64,000 bases of DNA from Longicatena caecimuris (GCF_004341945.1 NZ_SMBP01000004.1:62001-126000); one strand, 5' to 3'. Positions 26,722-35,685 are shown, counted from the first letter of the stretch. Translations and numbers: made by a program. The notes: generated by a model not told the origin, from the letters alone.

Positions 26722-27000
26722 ATGCGATTAGATAAATATCTGAAAACAGCACGTATTTTAAAACGGCGAACAGTATCAAAAGAATTAGCCGATCAACAAC
26801 GTGTTTATGTTAACGGAAAAGTAGCAAAACCATCTACGGATGTAAAAATTGGTGATGAAATACGCGTTCTGTTTGGTTATCGAGAATTAAGTGTTCGCGT
26901 TTTGATGCTACAGAAACAAGTAAATAAGAATGATGCGGCACTCATGTTTGAAGTGTTAGAAGAAAAAATCATCAAGAAGGATGCACCAAATAATGGATGA
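26722..27000 (+). CDS. rqcP: S4-domain ribosome-quality-control protein RqcP (YabO family)
   Basis: The 92-residue basic protein is an S4 RNA-binding domain: MRLDKYLKTARILKRRTVSKELADQ, the VYVNGKVAKPSTDVKIGDEI motif, and a short charged tail. RqcP works with RqcH on obstructed 50S subunits to add C-terminal alanine tails. GAGGTGA precedes the start. It follows spoVT by 32 bp, probably in the same transcript. Confidence 0.9.
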   Translation: MRLDKYLKTARILKRRTVSKELADQQRVYVNGKVAKPSTDVKIGDEIRVLFGYRELSVRVLMLQKQVNKNDAALMFEVLEEKIIKKDAPNNG

Positions 27001-27029
27001 TAGAAACAGGAACAAACAATTATAAAAAG

Positions 27030-27120
27030 GCTGTAATGCGAATTGACACAAGGGAAATGAATCTTAAAGTTTAGATAAATAGTTCATTTCAAAGTCGTCA
27101 CTCCATTACGTCTTTTTTTC
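27030..27120 (+). terminator. Branched terminator after rqcP
   Basis: Outer stem GTAATG / CATTAC (27033-27038, 27104-27109), inner stem GAAATGAA / TTCATTTC, then TCTTTTTTT. Confidence 0.7.
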
Positions 27121-27200
27121 ATTATGGGGAATCATAAAAATGAGGAATCATGAAAAGATGTTCTTAGAATCGATAGAACAAAGAAATTTCTGAATTCGAG

Positions 27201-27218
27201 TTAACTATATATAGTTAA
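27201..27218. promoter_or_regulatory. Candidate Xre operator, copy 2 (perfect palindrome)
   Basis: TTAACTATATATAGTTAA is a perfect 18-bp palindrome containing TAAC-N8-GTTA. It precedes a TAAAAT-like -10 and the small frame at 27275, and further on the two-component system. Confidence 0.65.
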
Positions 27219-27274
27219 AAATGGTAAAATAAAGTATACCATCAGTTGCATGTGTTTTGAATGGAGGGCTCGTT

Positions 27275-27433
27275 ATTACAGATTCAGAAATCTTTCAAAT
27301 AAACGTAGATATCATGGAAATATCAAACGAACAAGATGATTTGCATGCGTTATGCTCTTGGATAGATGAAATAGGAATTGATGCTGTGTTTGAAACAATC
27401 ATTCGTCTACATACAATTTATGCGCTGGAATAA
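27275..27433 (+). CDS. Possible small protein (52 aa) with a rare ATT start
   Basis: A strong ribosome site (TGGAGGG) stands 6 nt before ATT at 27275. The frame then runs TDSEIFQINVDIMEIS... to HTIYALE-stop, an acidic helical peptide with a hydrophobic pattern. If ATT is not used, the first ATG is at 27314 (39 residues) and has no site. It could be a target of the operator at 27201. I do not recognise it, and it may be non-coding. Confidence 0.35.
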   Translation: MTDSEIFQINVDIMEISNEQDDLHALCSWIDEIGIDAVFETIIRLHTIYALE

Positions 27434-27602
27434 AAACGTTAGAATCATTTTGGTAAATCTTAAAAAGTCTTAAACCCTTATTATTTACTAGTGTTTTCAT
27501 ATAAATGTTATATAATGAAGACGAAAACATTGTATAGAAAGGATGCGTATATTGTAAGGATGACTGCTTAGGTGAGTTCATTACAATATACCAGGTGATG
27601 GT

Positions 27603-28292
27603 ATGGCATATAATGTCCTGATCGTAGATGATAATAAAGAAATCCGAGAAGTGGTCAATGTACTATTAAGTAATGAAGGATATATTGTGAATGAAGCTGA
27701 CAATGGTGCAGAAGCTATTACAAAATGCGAAGCACAGGATCTTATTATCTTAGATATCATGATGCCCGGTATGGATGGTTTTAAGACATGTCGACGTATC
27801 CGTGAATTAACCAATGTACCTATCTTATTTCTTACGGCAAAGACTTTAGATCAAGATAAAGAAGACGGCTTTAACAGTGGTGGCGATGATTATCTTATTA
27901 AACCATTTTCATATAGCGAGCTTTTATCTCGTGTAAATGCTCTTATACGTCGTTTTTATGTATATCGCGGAAAAAGTAATATTGAGGAAAGTAATATTAT
28001 AGAACGTAATGATTTGAAAGTGGATCAAAATAGTAATCGTGTATGGGTTGGTGATGAAGAAGTAAATCTTACCGAGATAGAGTATCGTATCTTGCAATTA
28101 CTGATTACCAATCCTAAGCGCGTTTTTTCTAATAAAGAATTATACGAAAGCATATGGGATGAATCCTATTTATATACTGCCAATAACACGATCATGGTAC
28201 ATATACGGAATTTAAGGAAAAAATTATTAGTTGATCCTTCCAATCCTAAGTATATACGTACTATTTGGGGAAAGGGGTATCGCTTTGATTAG
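27603..28292 (+). CDS. OmpR/VanR-type response regulator
   Basis: The 229-residue regulator has a receiver with the DDN pocket (DDNKE), phospho-acceptor Asp in LIILDIMMPGMDG (about 51), and Lys in DDYLIKPF. A winged-helix domain follows, ending HIRNLRKKL...IWGKGYRFD. It most resembles VanR-like regulators. The start follows GGTGATGGT. Its 3' end overlaps the kinase start by 8 bp. Confidence 0.93.
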   Translation: MAYNVLIVDDNKEIREVVNVLLSNEGYIVNEADNGAEAITKCEAQDLIILDIMMPGMDGFKTCRRIRELTNVPILFLTAKTLDQDKEDGFNSGGDDYLIKPFSYSELLSRVNALIRRFYVYRGKSNIEESNIIERNDLKVDQNSNRVWVGDEEVNLTEIEYRILQLLITNPKRVFSNKELYESIWDESYLYTANNTIMVHIRNLRKKLLVDPSNPKYIRTIWGKGYRFD

Positions 28293-29616
28293 AAAAACAC
28301 GAATATCCAGATTAAGTATCAAACTGGTTATGATAGTGTTAATTTCTTTTGTGGCCAGTGCTTTATTATTTGCTATTTTGTTCATGAACCGTTATCGCGT
28401 TTTTCATTTCATTATTGATGAAACAGCCTTAACAAAATCAACAGCTGAATCGGTAGCTCAATTGCAAACTACGATTACCAAGAAACATATATCAAAAAAT
28501 GATCAGAAACGCATCCGTGAAGAAATGAAAGAATATCGCCATCTTACGATGCAGCTATATGATTCTGAAGGGGTCTATTATACGGATCATGCCAGTCCTT
28601 TGGAAAAGGATGTATACATAGAAACATCTTCTTTTCTATTAACGTTATATTATCCACAATATGAAGATTATACATTAAAATTTTATGATGGTACATATAA
28701 TTTGACCGTGTATTCTTATCAAGGTGTTTGGTTTATGGAGCTGTATGTAATAGGTGCTATTGTGCTTTGTGTGATGCTATTTCTATTACTGATCATGCGC
28801 TATATCCGCCGTAAAATAAATTACATCCTAAAAATAGGGGATGAAATGAAGCTGATAGAAAGTGGGGATTTTCAACATCCGATTCTTTATGAAGGTAAAG
28901 ATGAATTAACAGATCTGGCAATTCAATTGAACCAATTGCGTTCTGTATTAGATGAAAACATGCGAAGTGAAAAAGAAGCAAAACAAGCAAATCAGGATTT
29001 GGTTACAGCGATGAGTCATGATTTACGTACGCCATTGACCTCCCTCCTTGGTTATCTTGATATTCTTGACATGAAAATATATAAGAATGAAGAAGAGCGT
29101 TCGGAATATATTCGTAAGTGTAAAATAAAGGCTGATCAAATTAAAGATATGTCTGATCGTTTATTTACGCATTTCCTAATCTATGCACAGGATGAGAATA
29201 TCCAATTGCAGCTGATGGATCAAGATCAGGTAAATGTGATGCTCGAGGCCTTTGGCAATGAATTGATTGACAGTGGTTTTGAGATTCAGCTGCTTATTGA
29301 CGCAAAACCATTTAAGATTATGGCTGAAACGAGTTTGTTAAAAAGAATATTCGATAATTTATTATCAAATATCCGCAAATATGGGTCATCACAAGTGGAA
29401 ATAAGTTTACGCTGTGAAGAAAAGCAGTTATGCATGTGTATTAAAAATGATAAGAAAGAGGATATTTCAAAAGAAAAAAGTTCTCATATCGGATTAAAGA
29501 GTGTACGAAAAATGCTGTCTTACATGAATGCTACTTTAGTGATTCAGGAGGTAGAAGACATTTTTGTAGTACAGCTTGTGTTCCCTTTATCAATGGATGG
29601 TTTACCAAAAGCATGA
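28285..29616 (+). CDS. Sensor histidine kinase (VanS-like)
   Basis: The 443-residue kinase has two membrane helices (about 14-36 and 155-175) enclosing an extracellular sensor of about 115 residues. A HAMP domain and a HisKA domain with MSHDLRTPLTSLLGYL (phospho-acceptor His) follow. The N box RIFDNLLSNIRKYG is present. The ATP lid is short and the G1 box reads only as KNDKKE, a degenerate form seen in some VanS relatives. The start is TTG 28285, 7 nt after AAAGGGG and overlapping the regulator gene. Signal unknown. Confidence 0.88.
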   Translation: MIRKTRISRLSIKLVMIVLISFVASALLFAILFMNRYRVFHFIIDETALTKSTAESVAQLQTTITKKHISKNDQKRIREEMKEYRHLTMQLYDSEGVYYTDHASPLEKDVYIETSSFLLTLYYPQYEDYTLKFYDGTYNLTVYSYQGVWFMELYVIGAIVLCVMLFLLLIMRYIRRKINYILKIGDEMKLIESGDFQHPILYEGKDELTDLAIQLNQLRSVLDENMRSEKEAKQANQDLVTAMSHDLRTPLTSLLGYLDILDMKIYKNEEERSEYIRKCKIKADQIKDMSDRLFTHFLIYAQDENIQLQLMDQDQVNVMLEAFGNELIDSGFEIQLLIDAKPFKIMAETSLLKRIFDNLLSNIRKYGSSQVEISLRCEEKQLCMCIKNDKKEDISKEKSSHIGLKSVRKMLSYMNATLVIQEVEDIFVVQLVFPLSMDGLPKA

Positions 29617-29617
29617 G

Positions 29618-29761
29618 ATGTTAAATGAGGATCCTTTATATGGAAATGTTAGTATCAGACAAAATGTATTCCTATCGGCTTTTGGAAATCTTGTACAACT
29701 AGGATATGAAGTGAATAAAGAAAAAGAATCATCAGCAAGTTCTAAGCATGAGATTACTTGA
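29618..29761 (+). CDS. Possible short ORF after the kinase (47 aa)
   Basis: ATG lies 1 nt after the kinase stop. The frame reads MLNEDPLYGNVSIRQNVFLSAFGNL... and ends SKHEIT. There is no clear ribosome site, so translation would depend on coupling to the kinase. I do not recognise it. It may be a real coupled peptide or chance. Confidence 0.25.
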   Translation: MLNEDPLYGNVSIRQNVFLSAFGNLVQLGYEVNKEKESSASSKHEIT

Positions 29762-29790
29762 AAGAGATAATATTCAAACCTATTTCAGTA

Positions 29791-29828
29791 AATCATTGCG
29801 TGAATGAATTGCCAAGGATTCTTTTTTT
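29791..29828 (+). terminator. Terminator after the two-component genes
   Basis: AATCATTG / CAAGGATT stem followed by CTTTTTTT. Confidence 0.6.
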
Positions 29829-29924
29829 GTATCATGTTTCACCGTGATGTGATCATTAGAATATTATCATAAACAGCATAAGAAAACAGTTAATACTTAA
29901 AATTAAGGCTTACTTGAATTAAAA

Positions 29925-30701
29925 TTACAAAAAATGTAAGGAAGTTAATGCTTGCAGGATACCATCTTCACTAACTTTTGTCGTTACATAATCAGCGATT
30001 GCTTTTACATCTTCATGAGCATTTCCCATAGCAACGCCTATGGCAGCATGTGCCAACATTTCTACATCGTTTAAACTATCCCCAAAGGCAATGTAGGAAT
30101 CCATTTGCAGATGTTTTAACAAGTATTGGATGCCTTTATATTTATGATAATCTTTTAATACGATGTCGGCATACGTGGATAATCCGGGAATAACATGTAT
30201 ACCATCAATTTCATGATAAGATGCATAATCGTATTGTAAGGGACCGTAAGCGATCATCATGATGACAGGTTGTCCATCATAAGGCTTAACTTCTGGAACA
30301 AGTTCTTTAAAAAAATCCAATGCCTGATAAACCAGCTCATTAGGCGCAGCAGTAAGATATTCACCTTCTCCATGAATTATCAATATAGGATTTTGTTGGG
30401 CATGTGCCACCTGCATACACTTTTCAACACTCGCTTGAGGAATACAGGCGAGATGTAAGATTTCTTGTTTTTTATTAAAGATTGCCTGACCATTGTTACA
30501 TAAGAAAAAATCCCAATCAATTAAGGAAGCAAAACCGCCATTCTTCAATGATGGCAAAGAACGTCCTGTCGATATTCCCAGTAAATGCCCTTGTTTATGC
30601 AGCTGTTGTAAGGCTGTGATTGTAGAAAGGGGAATTTGATGGGTTTCTGTGTCAATGAGTGTACCATCAACATCAAAAAGAAATAGCATTTTATCGTTCA
30701 T
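29925..30701 (-). CDS. HAD-superfamily phosphatase, Cof/YidA type
   Basis: The 258-residue protein starts with the HAD motif FDVDGTLIDT (the first Asp is the nucleophile). Motif II is ISTGRS. The conserved Lys region precedes motif IV, FGDSLNDVEML. The inserted cap (about 85-180) is of the Cof (C2B) type. These enzymes dephosphorylate small phosphorylated metabolites, often sugar phosphates or FMN; the substrate is not deducible. It is divergent from glmU and has no operon partner. Confidence 0.9.
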   Translation of the reverse strand: MNDKMLFLFDVDGTLIDTETHQIPLSTITALQQLHKQGHLLGISTGRSLPSLKNGGFASLIDWDFFLCNNGQAIFNKKQEILHLACIPQASVEKCMQVAHAQQNPILIIHGEGEYLTAAPNELVYQALDFFKELVPEVKPYDGQPVIMMIAYGPLQYDYASYHEIDGIHVIPGLSTYADIVLKDYHKYKGIQYLLKHLQMDSYIAFGDSLNDVEMLAHAAIGVAMGNAHEDVKAIADYVTTKVSEDGILQALTSLHFL

Positions 30702-30887
30702 AAATTTATCAACCTGCCTTATGTCTACATGGTATCATAGGTTAAGGAACATTGCCACATTTAATCTTCATGGTGAAGTATACATTCGTAAACATATGGA
30801 AAACAACGGAAATTGGGTAGGAAATAGGCGATATACCTTTTTTTTACTTGGCTTTTTTGATAAAATAGGAATGGAGGTAATTTTTTT

Positions 30888-32243
30888 ATGAAATCTGCAA
30901 TAGTATTAGCGGCTGGTAAAGGTACCAGAATGAAATCCTCACTATGTAAAGTCATGCATCCGGTGTTAAATAAACCAATGATCGGACATATTATCGCGGC
31001 ATTAAGGGCTGCCGAGGTTGATCGAATCATTGTTGTTGTCGGACATGGAGCAAATAGCGTCAAGGAGTATTTACAAGATGACGTAGAATATGCATTACAG
31101 GAACCGCAGTTGGGTACCGGGCATGCTGTCATGCAAGCTAAGGCATTAGCTGAAGAAGACGGCGATACCATTATCGTAAATGGGGATGGACCTTGTATTC
31201 AGAAAGAAACAATTCTGAAAGCATTTGCGGCGAATCAAAACTATGCATGTACCGTATTGACTAGCGTATTAGCGGATGGTGAGCGTTATGGACGTATAGT
31301 ACGTAATCGTGATGGTATGGTTGAAAAAATCGTTGAAGCAAAAGATTGCAGTGCTGAGGAATTAGCCATTAAAGAAATCAATACTGGAATTTTCTGTTTC
31401 AAGACCAGCAAGCTGTTTGATGGTTTAAAAGAAATCACCACCAACAATGCCCAGAATGAGTATTATTTAACAGATCTGGTAGAAATTTTTCATAAGCATA
31501 ATGAAAAGGTAAATGCGATGATCGTAGATGATGCAGAGGAAACCATGGGTGTGAATGATCGTGTTGATTTAGCAAAAGCCAATAGCTGGATGAAAAAGCA
31601 CATTAATCATAAACACATGTTAAATGGTGTGACCATTCTGGATCCAGACAACACCTATATTGATGCTGATGTGGAAATCGGAGAGGATACAACGATTTAT
31701 CCCAATGTGCATCTGCAGGGAAACACTAAGATAGGTTCCCATGTGACAATTTTACCGAATTCTTTCTTACGCAATGCGCTTATTGAAGATGGTGTGACCA
31801 TTGATAGCAGCAAAATTGTTGAAAGTAAGGTAGGGGCTAAGACAGCTATCGGTCCTATGTCACATTTAAGAAACAATACGGAAATCGGTGAGAATTGTCG
31901 TATTGGAAATTTTGTGGAATTTAAAAACTCACACTTTGGCAATGGAAGTAAATGTGCGCACTTAACGTATGTGGGAGACAGTGATGTTGGCGAGCGTGTC
32001 AACTTTGGCTGTGGTGTTGTGACCGTCAATTACGATGGTAAGAACAAATATCGCACGACGATTAAAGATGGTGCATTTATTGGCAGCAATTGTAATCTGA
32101 TTGCGCCTGTGACCATTGGCGAAAACGCTTTGCTTGCGGCAGGTTCTACAATTACTGATTCAGTAGATGATGGTGATATGGGAATTGCCCGCTCTCGTCA
32201 GTCCATAAAGAAAGGTTATGGATCAAAGTATAAGAACAAATAG
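30888..32243 (+). CDS. glmU: Bifunctional GlmU (UDP-N-acetylglucosamine synthesis)
   Basis: The 451-residue enzyme acetylates glucosamine-1-P and uridylates it to make UDP-GlcNAc for peptidoglycan. N-terminal pyrophosphorylase motif: LAAGKGTRMKSSLCKVMHP. The product-binding motif GTGHAVM is present, as is NGDGP in place of the more usual GDxPL. The C-terminal left-handed beta-helix of hexapeptide repeats (about 255-440) includes the acetyl-CoA site (HLTYVGDSDVG). AATGGAGG precedes the ATG. It is 17 bp upstream of prs, as in Bacillus. Confidence 0.97.
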   Translation: MKSAIVLAAGKGTRMKSSLCKVMHPVLNKPMIGHIIAALRAAEVDRIIVVVGHGANSVKEYLQDDVEYALQEPQLGTGHAVMQAKALAEEDGDTIIVNGDGPCIQKETILKAFAANQNYACTVLTSVLADGERYGRIVRNRDGMVEKIVEAKDCSAEELAIKEINTGIFCFKTSKLFDGLKEITTNNAQNEYYLTDLVEIFHKHNEKVNAMIVDDAEETMGVNDRVDLAKANSWMKKHINHKHMLNGVTILDPDNTYIDADVEIGEDTTIYPNVHLQGNTKIGSHVTILPNSFLRNALIEDGVTIDSSKIVESKVGAKTAIGPMSHLRNNTEIGENCRIGNFVEFKNSHFGNGSKCAHLTYVGDSDVGERVNFGCGVVTVNYDGKNKYRTTIKDGAFIGSNCNLIAPVTIGENALLAAGSTITDSVDDGDMGIARSRQSIKKGYGSKYKNK

Positions 32244-32260
32244 GAAAGGAATAGGGAACA

Positions 32261-33214
32261 ATGGAAAACAAAACAGTAGTATTTGCGTTAACATCCAGTG
32301 TGGGTCTGGCAAATGAAATCGTCAGTCAACTGGGTATTCCTCTGGGACAGTGTGATGTAAAACACTTCTCCGATGGAGAAATCATGGTTGAACTTGGGGA
32401 ATCTGTACGTGGTAAGAATGTCTTTATCGTACAGTCTACCTGCGCACCGGTTTCCAGTAACATCATGGAGGTGTTGATTGCTATTGATGCCTGCAAACGT
32501 GCCAGCGCCGGACATATTTCTGTCGTAATGCCATACTTTGGCTATGCACGTCAGGATCGTAAGGCAAAACCAAGACAGCCAATCACCTCAAAGTTAGTTG
32601 CTGATTTACTTGAAAGAGCAGGAGCTAACCGTGTAATCACAATGGAACTTCATGCTACACAGATTCAGGGATTCTTCGATATTCCGGCGGATGATATTTC
32701 AGCAATACCAATCATCGGTAAATATTTCAAGGAATTAAATCTGCAGGATGTAGTTGTTGTATCTCCGGACCATGGAGGAACTACGCGTGCGCGTAAGTTA
32801 GCGGAGATTCTGCATGCACCATTGGCTATTATCGATAAACGTCGTCCAAAACCAAATGTGGCAGAAGCGATGAATATCATTGGTGATGTAAATGGTAAGG
32901 TTGCCATCATGGTAGATGACATTGTAGATACTGCCGGAACGTTAACAGCAGGTATTAACATGTTGTATGAAAAGGGTGCTACCGCTGTATACGCATCTTG
33001 TGTACATGGGGTATTAAGCGGACCAGCAATTGATCGTTTAAAAGCAAGTAATTTAGCAGGTTTCATCTGTACAAATACAATTGCACAAGATGAAAAAGCT
33101 GCTCAGTATCCAGAAATGAAAGTATTATCTGTTGGACCGGTACTTGGTGATGTCATTAAGGCAATTGAAGAAAACCGCCCGGTAAGTCCAATTGTTTCCC
33201 GTTACGCTGAATAA
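32261..33214 (+). CDS. prs: Ribose-phosphate pyrophosphokinase
   Basis: Prs makes PRPP from ribose-5-P and ATP, feeding the purine operon found at 44-52 kb. The 317-residue class I enzyme carries the FSDGE motif, the metal-binding HATQIQGFF, the flexible loop with KRRPKPN, and the PRPP-binding loop VDDIVDTAGTL. Length and motifs are standard. It shares a transcript with glmU. Confidence 0.97.
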   Translation: MENKTVVFALTSSVGLANEIVSQLGIPLGQCDVKHFSDGEIMVELGESVRGKNVFIVQSTCAPVSSNIMEVLIAIDACKRASAGHISVVMPYFGYARQDRKAKPRQPITSKLVADLLERAGANRVITMELHATQIQGFFDIPADDISAIPIIGKYFKELNLQDVVVVSPDHGGTTRARKLAEILHAPLAIIDKRRPKPNVAEAMNIIGDVNGKVAIMVDDIVDTAGTLTAGINMLYEKGATAVYASCVHGVLSGPAIDRLKASNLAGFICTNTIAQDEKAAQYPEMKVLSVGPVLGDVIKAIEENRPVSPIVSRYAE

Positions 33215-33238
33215 AAAAATACATAGAAAGGAATTTAT

Positions 33239-33595
33239 ATGCTGGAACATATCGTTGCACAATTCCTGCCAGAAATTATTTCTTTACTGGAACTGATTGG
33301 GATTGCAGTAATCACCTTCGGTTCGGTTAAGGCTTTCTATCATTATAGTAAGGCTTTTCTGACAAAGAAACGATACCCGATACGTATCGAATTAGCAAAT
33401 GCTCTGGCATTGGGACTGGAATTTAAGATGGGAGCCGAAATTTTAAAGACGGTTCTTGTCCGCAGTCTAAATGAAATCCTCATTTTAGGTGCGATCATTC
33501 TTCTAAGAGCACTGTTGTCATTGATGATTCATTTTGAAATCAAGGCAGAACAGCAACATGGCTCTCCTGAAGAGGCATCTCCTAACAATTATTAA
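33239..33595 (+). CDS. DUF1622 membrane protein
   Basis: The 118-residue protein has three hydrophobic segments (about 10-30, 47-67 and 78-98). The family core IRIELANALALGLEFKMGAEILKT matches the usual DUF1622 pattern RxxLGxxLxLGLEFxxAADI. Function is unknown; it is an integral membrane protein. It follows prs by 24 bp and may be part of the glmU-prs transcript. Confidence 0.85.
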   Translation: MLEHIVAQFLPEIISLLELIGIAVITFGSVKAFYHYSKAFLTKKRYPIRIELANALALGLEFKMGAEILKTVLVRSLNEILILGAIILLRALLSLMIHFEIKAEQQHGSPEEASPNNY

Positions 33596-33616
33596 ACATC
33601 ATAAAATATATTTATT

Positions 33617-33704
33617 AAAAAAGAGTCAAGGCATATACGAATGTATTCTCACAAATGAAGTGGCAAATGTGAGAGATACCGTGTAATGTCACGACTCTTT
33701 TCTT
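33617..33704 (+). terminator. Branched terminator after the DUF1622 gene
   Basis: Outer stem AAGAGTC / GACTCTT (33621-33627, 33693-33699), inner stem TCTCAC / GTGAGA (33647-33652, 33669-33674), then TTTTCTTAT. Confidence 0.7.
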
Positions 33705-33749
33705 ATATAAGTCTTTATAAAGGATATTTTATTGCTTTTCTATTCTTAT

Positions 33750-33866
33750 AACTTATCAAACTTTGTTTCATAATTTAACATACTTCTTTATAATTCATTA
33801 AACTTATTTGTAAATCATTAAAATTTTTTTAATTCAACAAACTTCATTATAATTCATTAAACTTTT
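33750..33866. repeat. AT-rich degenerate repeat, about 20-bp period
   Basis: Five to six units resembling AATTCATTAAACTT recur near 33753, 33773, 33792, 33813, 33831 and 33851; two are identical. Spacing is 18-21 bp, close to two helical turns. It lies between two convergent genes, so a role is uncertain. Confidence 0.55.
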
Positions 33867-33908
33867 CTTGATAACTCATGGTACTTAGCTTTTTAAGAAA
33901 CGTATGTT

Positions 33909-34685
33909 CTATTTATCGTTTGTATGAAAAATGGTGTGAATAAAATGTTTAGGCCCATGTCGATAAAGCAATAAGATACCATCTTTTCCTATATCATGAT
34001 AAACATCATCAAAATAAAACATACCGGCTACTGCCGTGAATTGATTCCAAAAGTCACTATGTAATGCTTTATGCAATACGGTATGCTGCAAAGCTTTATT
34101 TTCAATTGTAATAGCTTGTGCCAACATGCCAAATGCTTTTTCTTTGTGAGGCTCATAGCGGACATCTTGAAATTTATACTCTTTACAATTGCGATTCCAG
34201 GCTAACCAATTAGCCAGCCCATGAGTAAATGTCATATCATCTAGCATGTCAAGATAATGGTGAGTTGACAAAGGGTAACGATGACGTATACAAAGCTTGG
34301 TTATTTCCAAAGTGATATAATTTTGCATGATATAAGTCATTTGAGAGAGGATTCTTGTATAATCAGCAATATGAATCAGATCTAAAATGATAACATTGTG
34401 CTTGAAAACTTCGGTACGCATTGGGGCTGAGGTACTTCCGACAACCGGTATGATGGTTAATGAAGCAAGAAGCTCATCCATATCGGAAAATAAGCTTAAC
34501 CAGATATCTTTATTAAATACCGGGAATTCCTCGACAATCGTTTCCAGTTCACTTAGTAATGCGGAAACGACATCTTTACGTTTGCTATCTGGTTGTTGAA
34601 AGCCAGATACATAGGAATATCCGCTGGTTTGTTCCATAGGTAAATCATGTAAAAAGGCATGAATAAGAGATGAATCAATTTGCAT
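33909..34685 (-). CDS. Protein of unknown function (258 aa)
   Basis: The protein is soluble-looking and mostly helical in the centre, with several His-rich patches (e.g. IRHRYPLSTHHYLDML, DDVYHDIG). It ends RHGPKHFIHTIFH. There is no signal peptide or membrane helix. I do not recognise the family. The pattern of paired acidic and histidine residues recalls metal-binding or peptidase-like proteins, but no catalytic motif is complete. AAGGAGGG before ATG 34685 supports translation. The gene stands alone on the minus strand, divergent from the deacetylase gene. Confidence 0.7.
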   Translation of the reverse strand: MQIDSSLIHAFLHDLPMEQTSGYSYVSGFQQPDSKRKDVVSALLSELETIVEEFPVFNKDIWLSLFSDMDELLASLTIIPVVGSTSAPMRTEVFKHNVIILDLIHIADYTRILSQMTYIMQNYITLEITKLCIRHRYPLSTHHYLDMLDDMTFTHGLANWLAWNRNCKEYKFQDVRYEPHKEKAFGMLAQAITIENKALQHTVLHKALHSDFWNQFTAVAGMFYFDDVYHDIGKDGILLLYRHGPKHFIHTIFHTNDK

Positions 34686-34909
34686 ACTATCCCTCCTTGT
34701 CTTTTATTTTACTATAGAAATGTAATTTCAGAAAGGAAGAAACATCATAATTCTTTGAATTCACAAGAAAGTACATCAGAGTAGAATCTGTTGGGGTATT
34801 TAAATTATGCATGATGTTACATTCGGTAAGTCGAGGCAGTTTACGAAAAGAATCTGCCATCGCAAATAAAGTTAACACCTCGGGGAACAATAACTCATGA
34901 GGTGATTGT

Positions 34910-35656
34910 ATGGATAAGCAATTAGCAAAGCGTGTGTTTTTGTGTTGTTGTGGTTTTTTGCTAGTAATTGCGATGATGGCATCCGTCTTGCCATCTGCTG
35001 AATTGATTAAGGTAAGCAGCGAGAAGAAAAAAGTGATGTATCTTACCTTTGATGATGGTCCAAGTCAGAATACGCAAGAAATATTAGATATTCTAGATCG
35101 TTTCCATGTGAAAGCAACCTTTTTCGTAACAGCAGAAAGCCCAGATCATATAAATATGATTAAAGAAGAGGTAAAAAGAGGCCATGCGATAGGAGTTCAT
35201 ACATATGCACATGACTATAAAACAATTTATACAAGTGTAGATGGTTATTTTAAAGATGTTGAAAAAATGAACGATATCATTGAGAAACAAACAGGAAAAA
35301 GGACAAAAATTCTGCGTTTTCCAGGTGGTGTCAGTAATACAGTCTCACGGAAATACGCCTCTAAGATTATGAGTAAATTAGCTAAAAAAGTTGAGGAACA
35401 TGGGTATCACTATTATGACTGGAATGCTTCGAACGGTGATGGAAATTGTTATACAAGCGTGGATTCTTTGATAAACACAGGGCTAAAAGAAGTAAGAAAT
35501 CAGGATACGGTCATGATGCTTATGCATGATGGAGGTGCCAATAAAGCTACTGTTGAGGCTTTGCCTACGCTGTTAAACAGTTATATACAACAAGGCTTTG
35601 AATTCCGGATCATCGATGATACAACGCCGGTTTTTCATCATCATATTGCAAATTAA
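34910..35656 (+). CDS. Polysaccharide (peptidoglycan) deacetylase
   Basis: The 248-residue protein has an N-terminal membrane anchor or signal (about 8-30) and a NodB domain. Motif 1 is TFDDGPS with the catalytic and metal Asp pair. Motif 2 is GVHTYAHDY with the metal His residues. Motif 3 is RFPGGVSN. Motif 5 MLMHDGG supplies the catalytic His. It resembles PgdA/PdaC-type enzymes that remove N-acetyl groups from wall glycans. A role in spore cortex or lysozyme resistance is possible but not shown. GAGGTG lies before the start. Confidence 0.92.
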   Translation: MDKQLAKRVFLCCCGFLLVIAMMASVLPSAELIKVSSEKKKVMYLTFDDGPSQNTQEILDILDRFHVKATFFVTAESPDHINMIKEEVKRGHAIGVHTYAHDYKTIYTSVDGYFKDVEKMNDIIEKQTGKRTKILRFPGGVSNTVSRKYASKIMSKLAKKVEEHGYHYYDWNASNGDGNCYTSVDSLINTGLKEVRNQDTVMMLMHDGGANKATVEALPTLLNSYIQQGFEFRIIDDTTPVFHHHIAN

Positions 35657-35685
35657 AGGCAAATTCATTACACGATGGAAGAAAA

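Noticed and set aside
33750-33866. CRISPR-like reading of the 20-bp rhythm repeat
   Set aside because: Units are short, degenerate and contiguous, with no spacers or cas genes.
34687-34890. 67-codon minus-strand frame just upstream of the unknown 258-residue gene
   Set aside because: No start with a ribosome site, and its end merely covers the ribosome site of the next gene. It could still be real but is unsupported.
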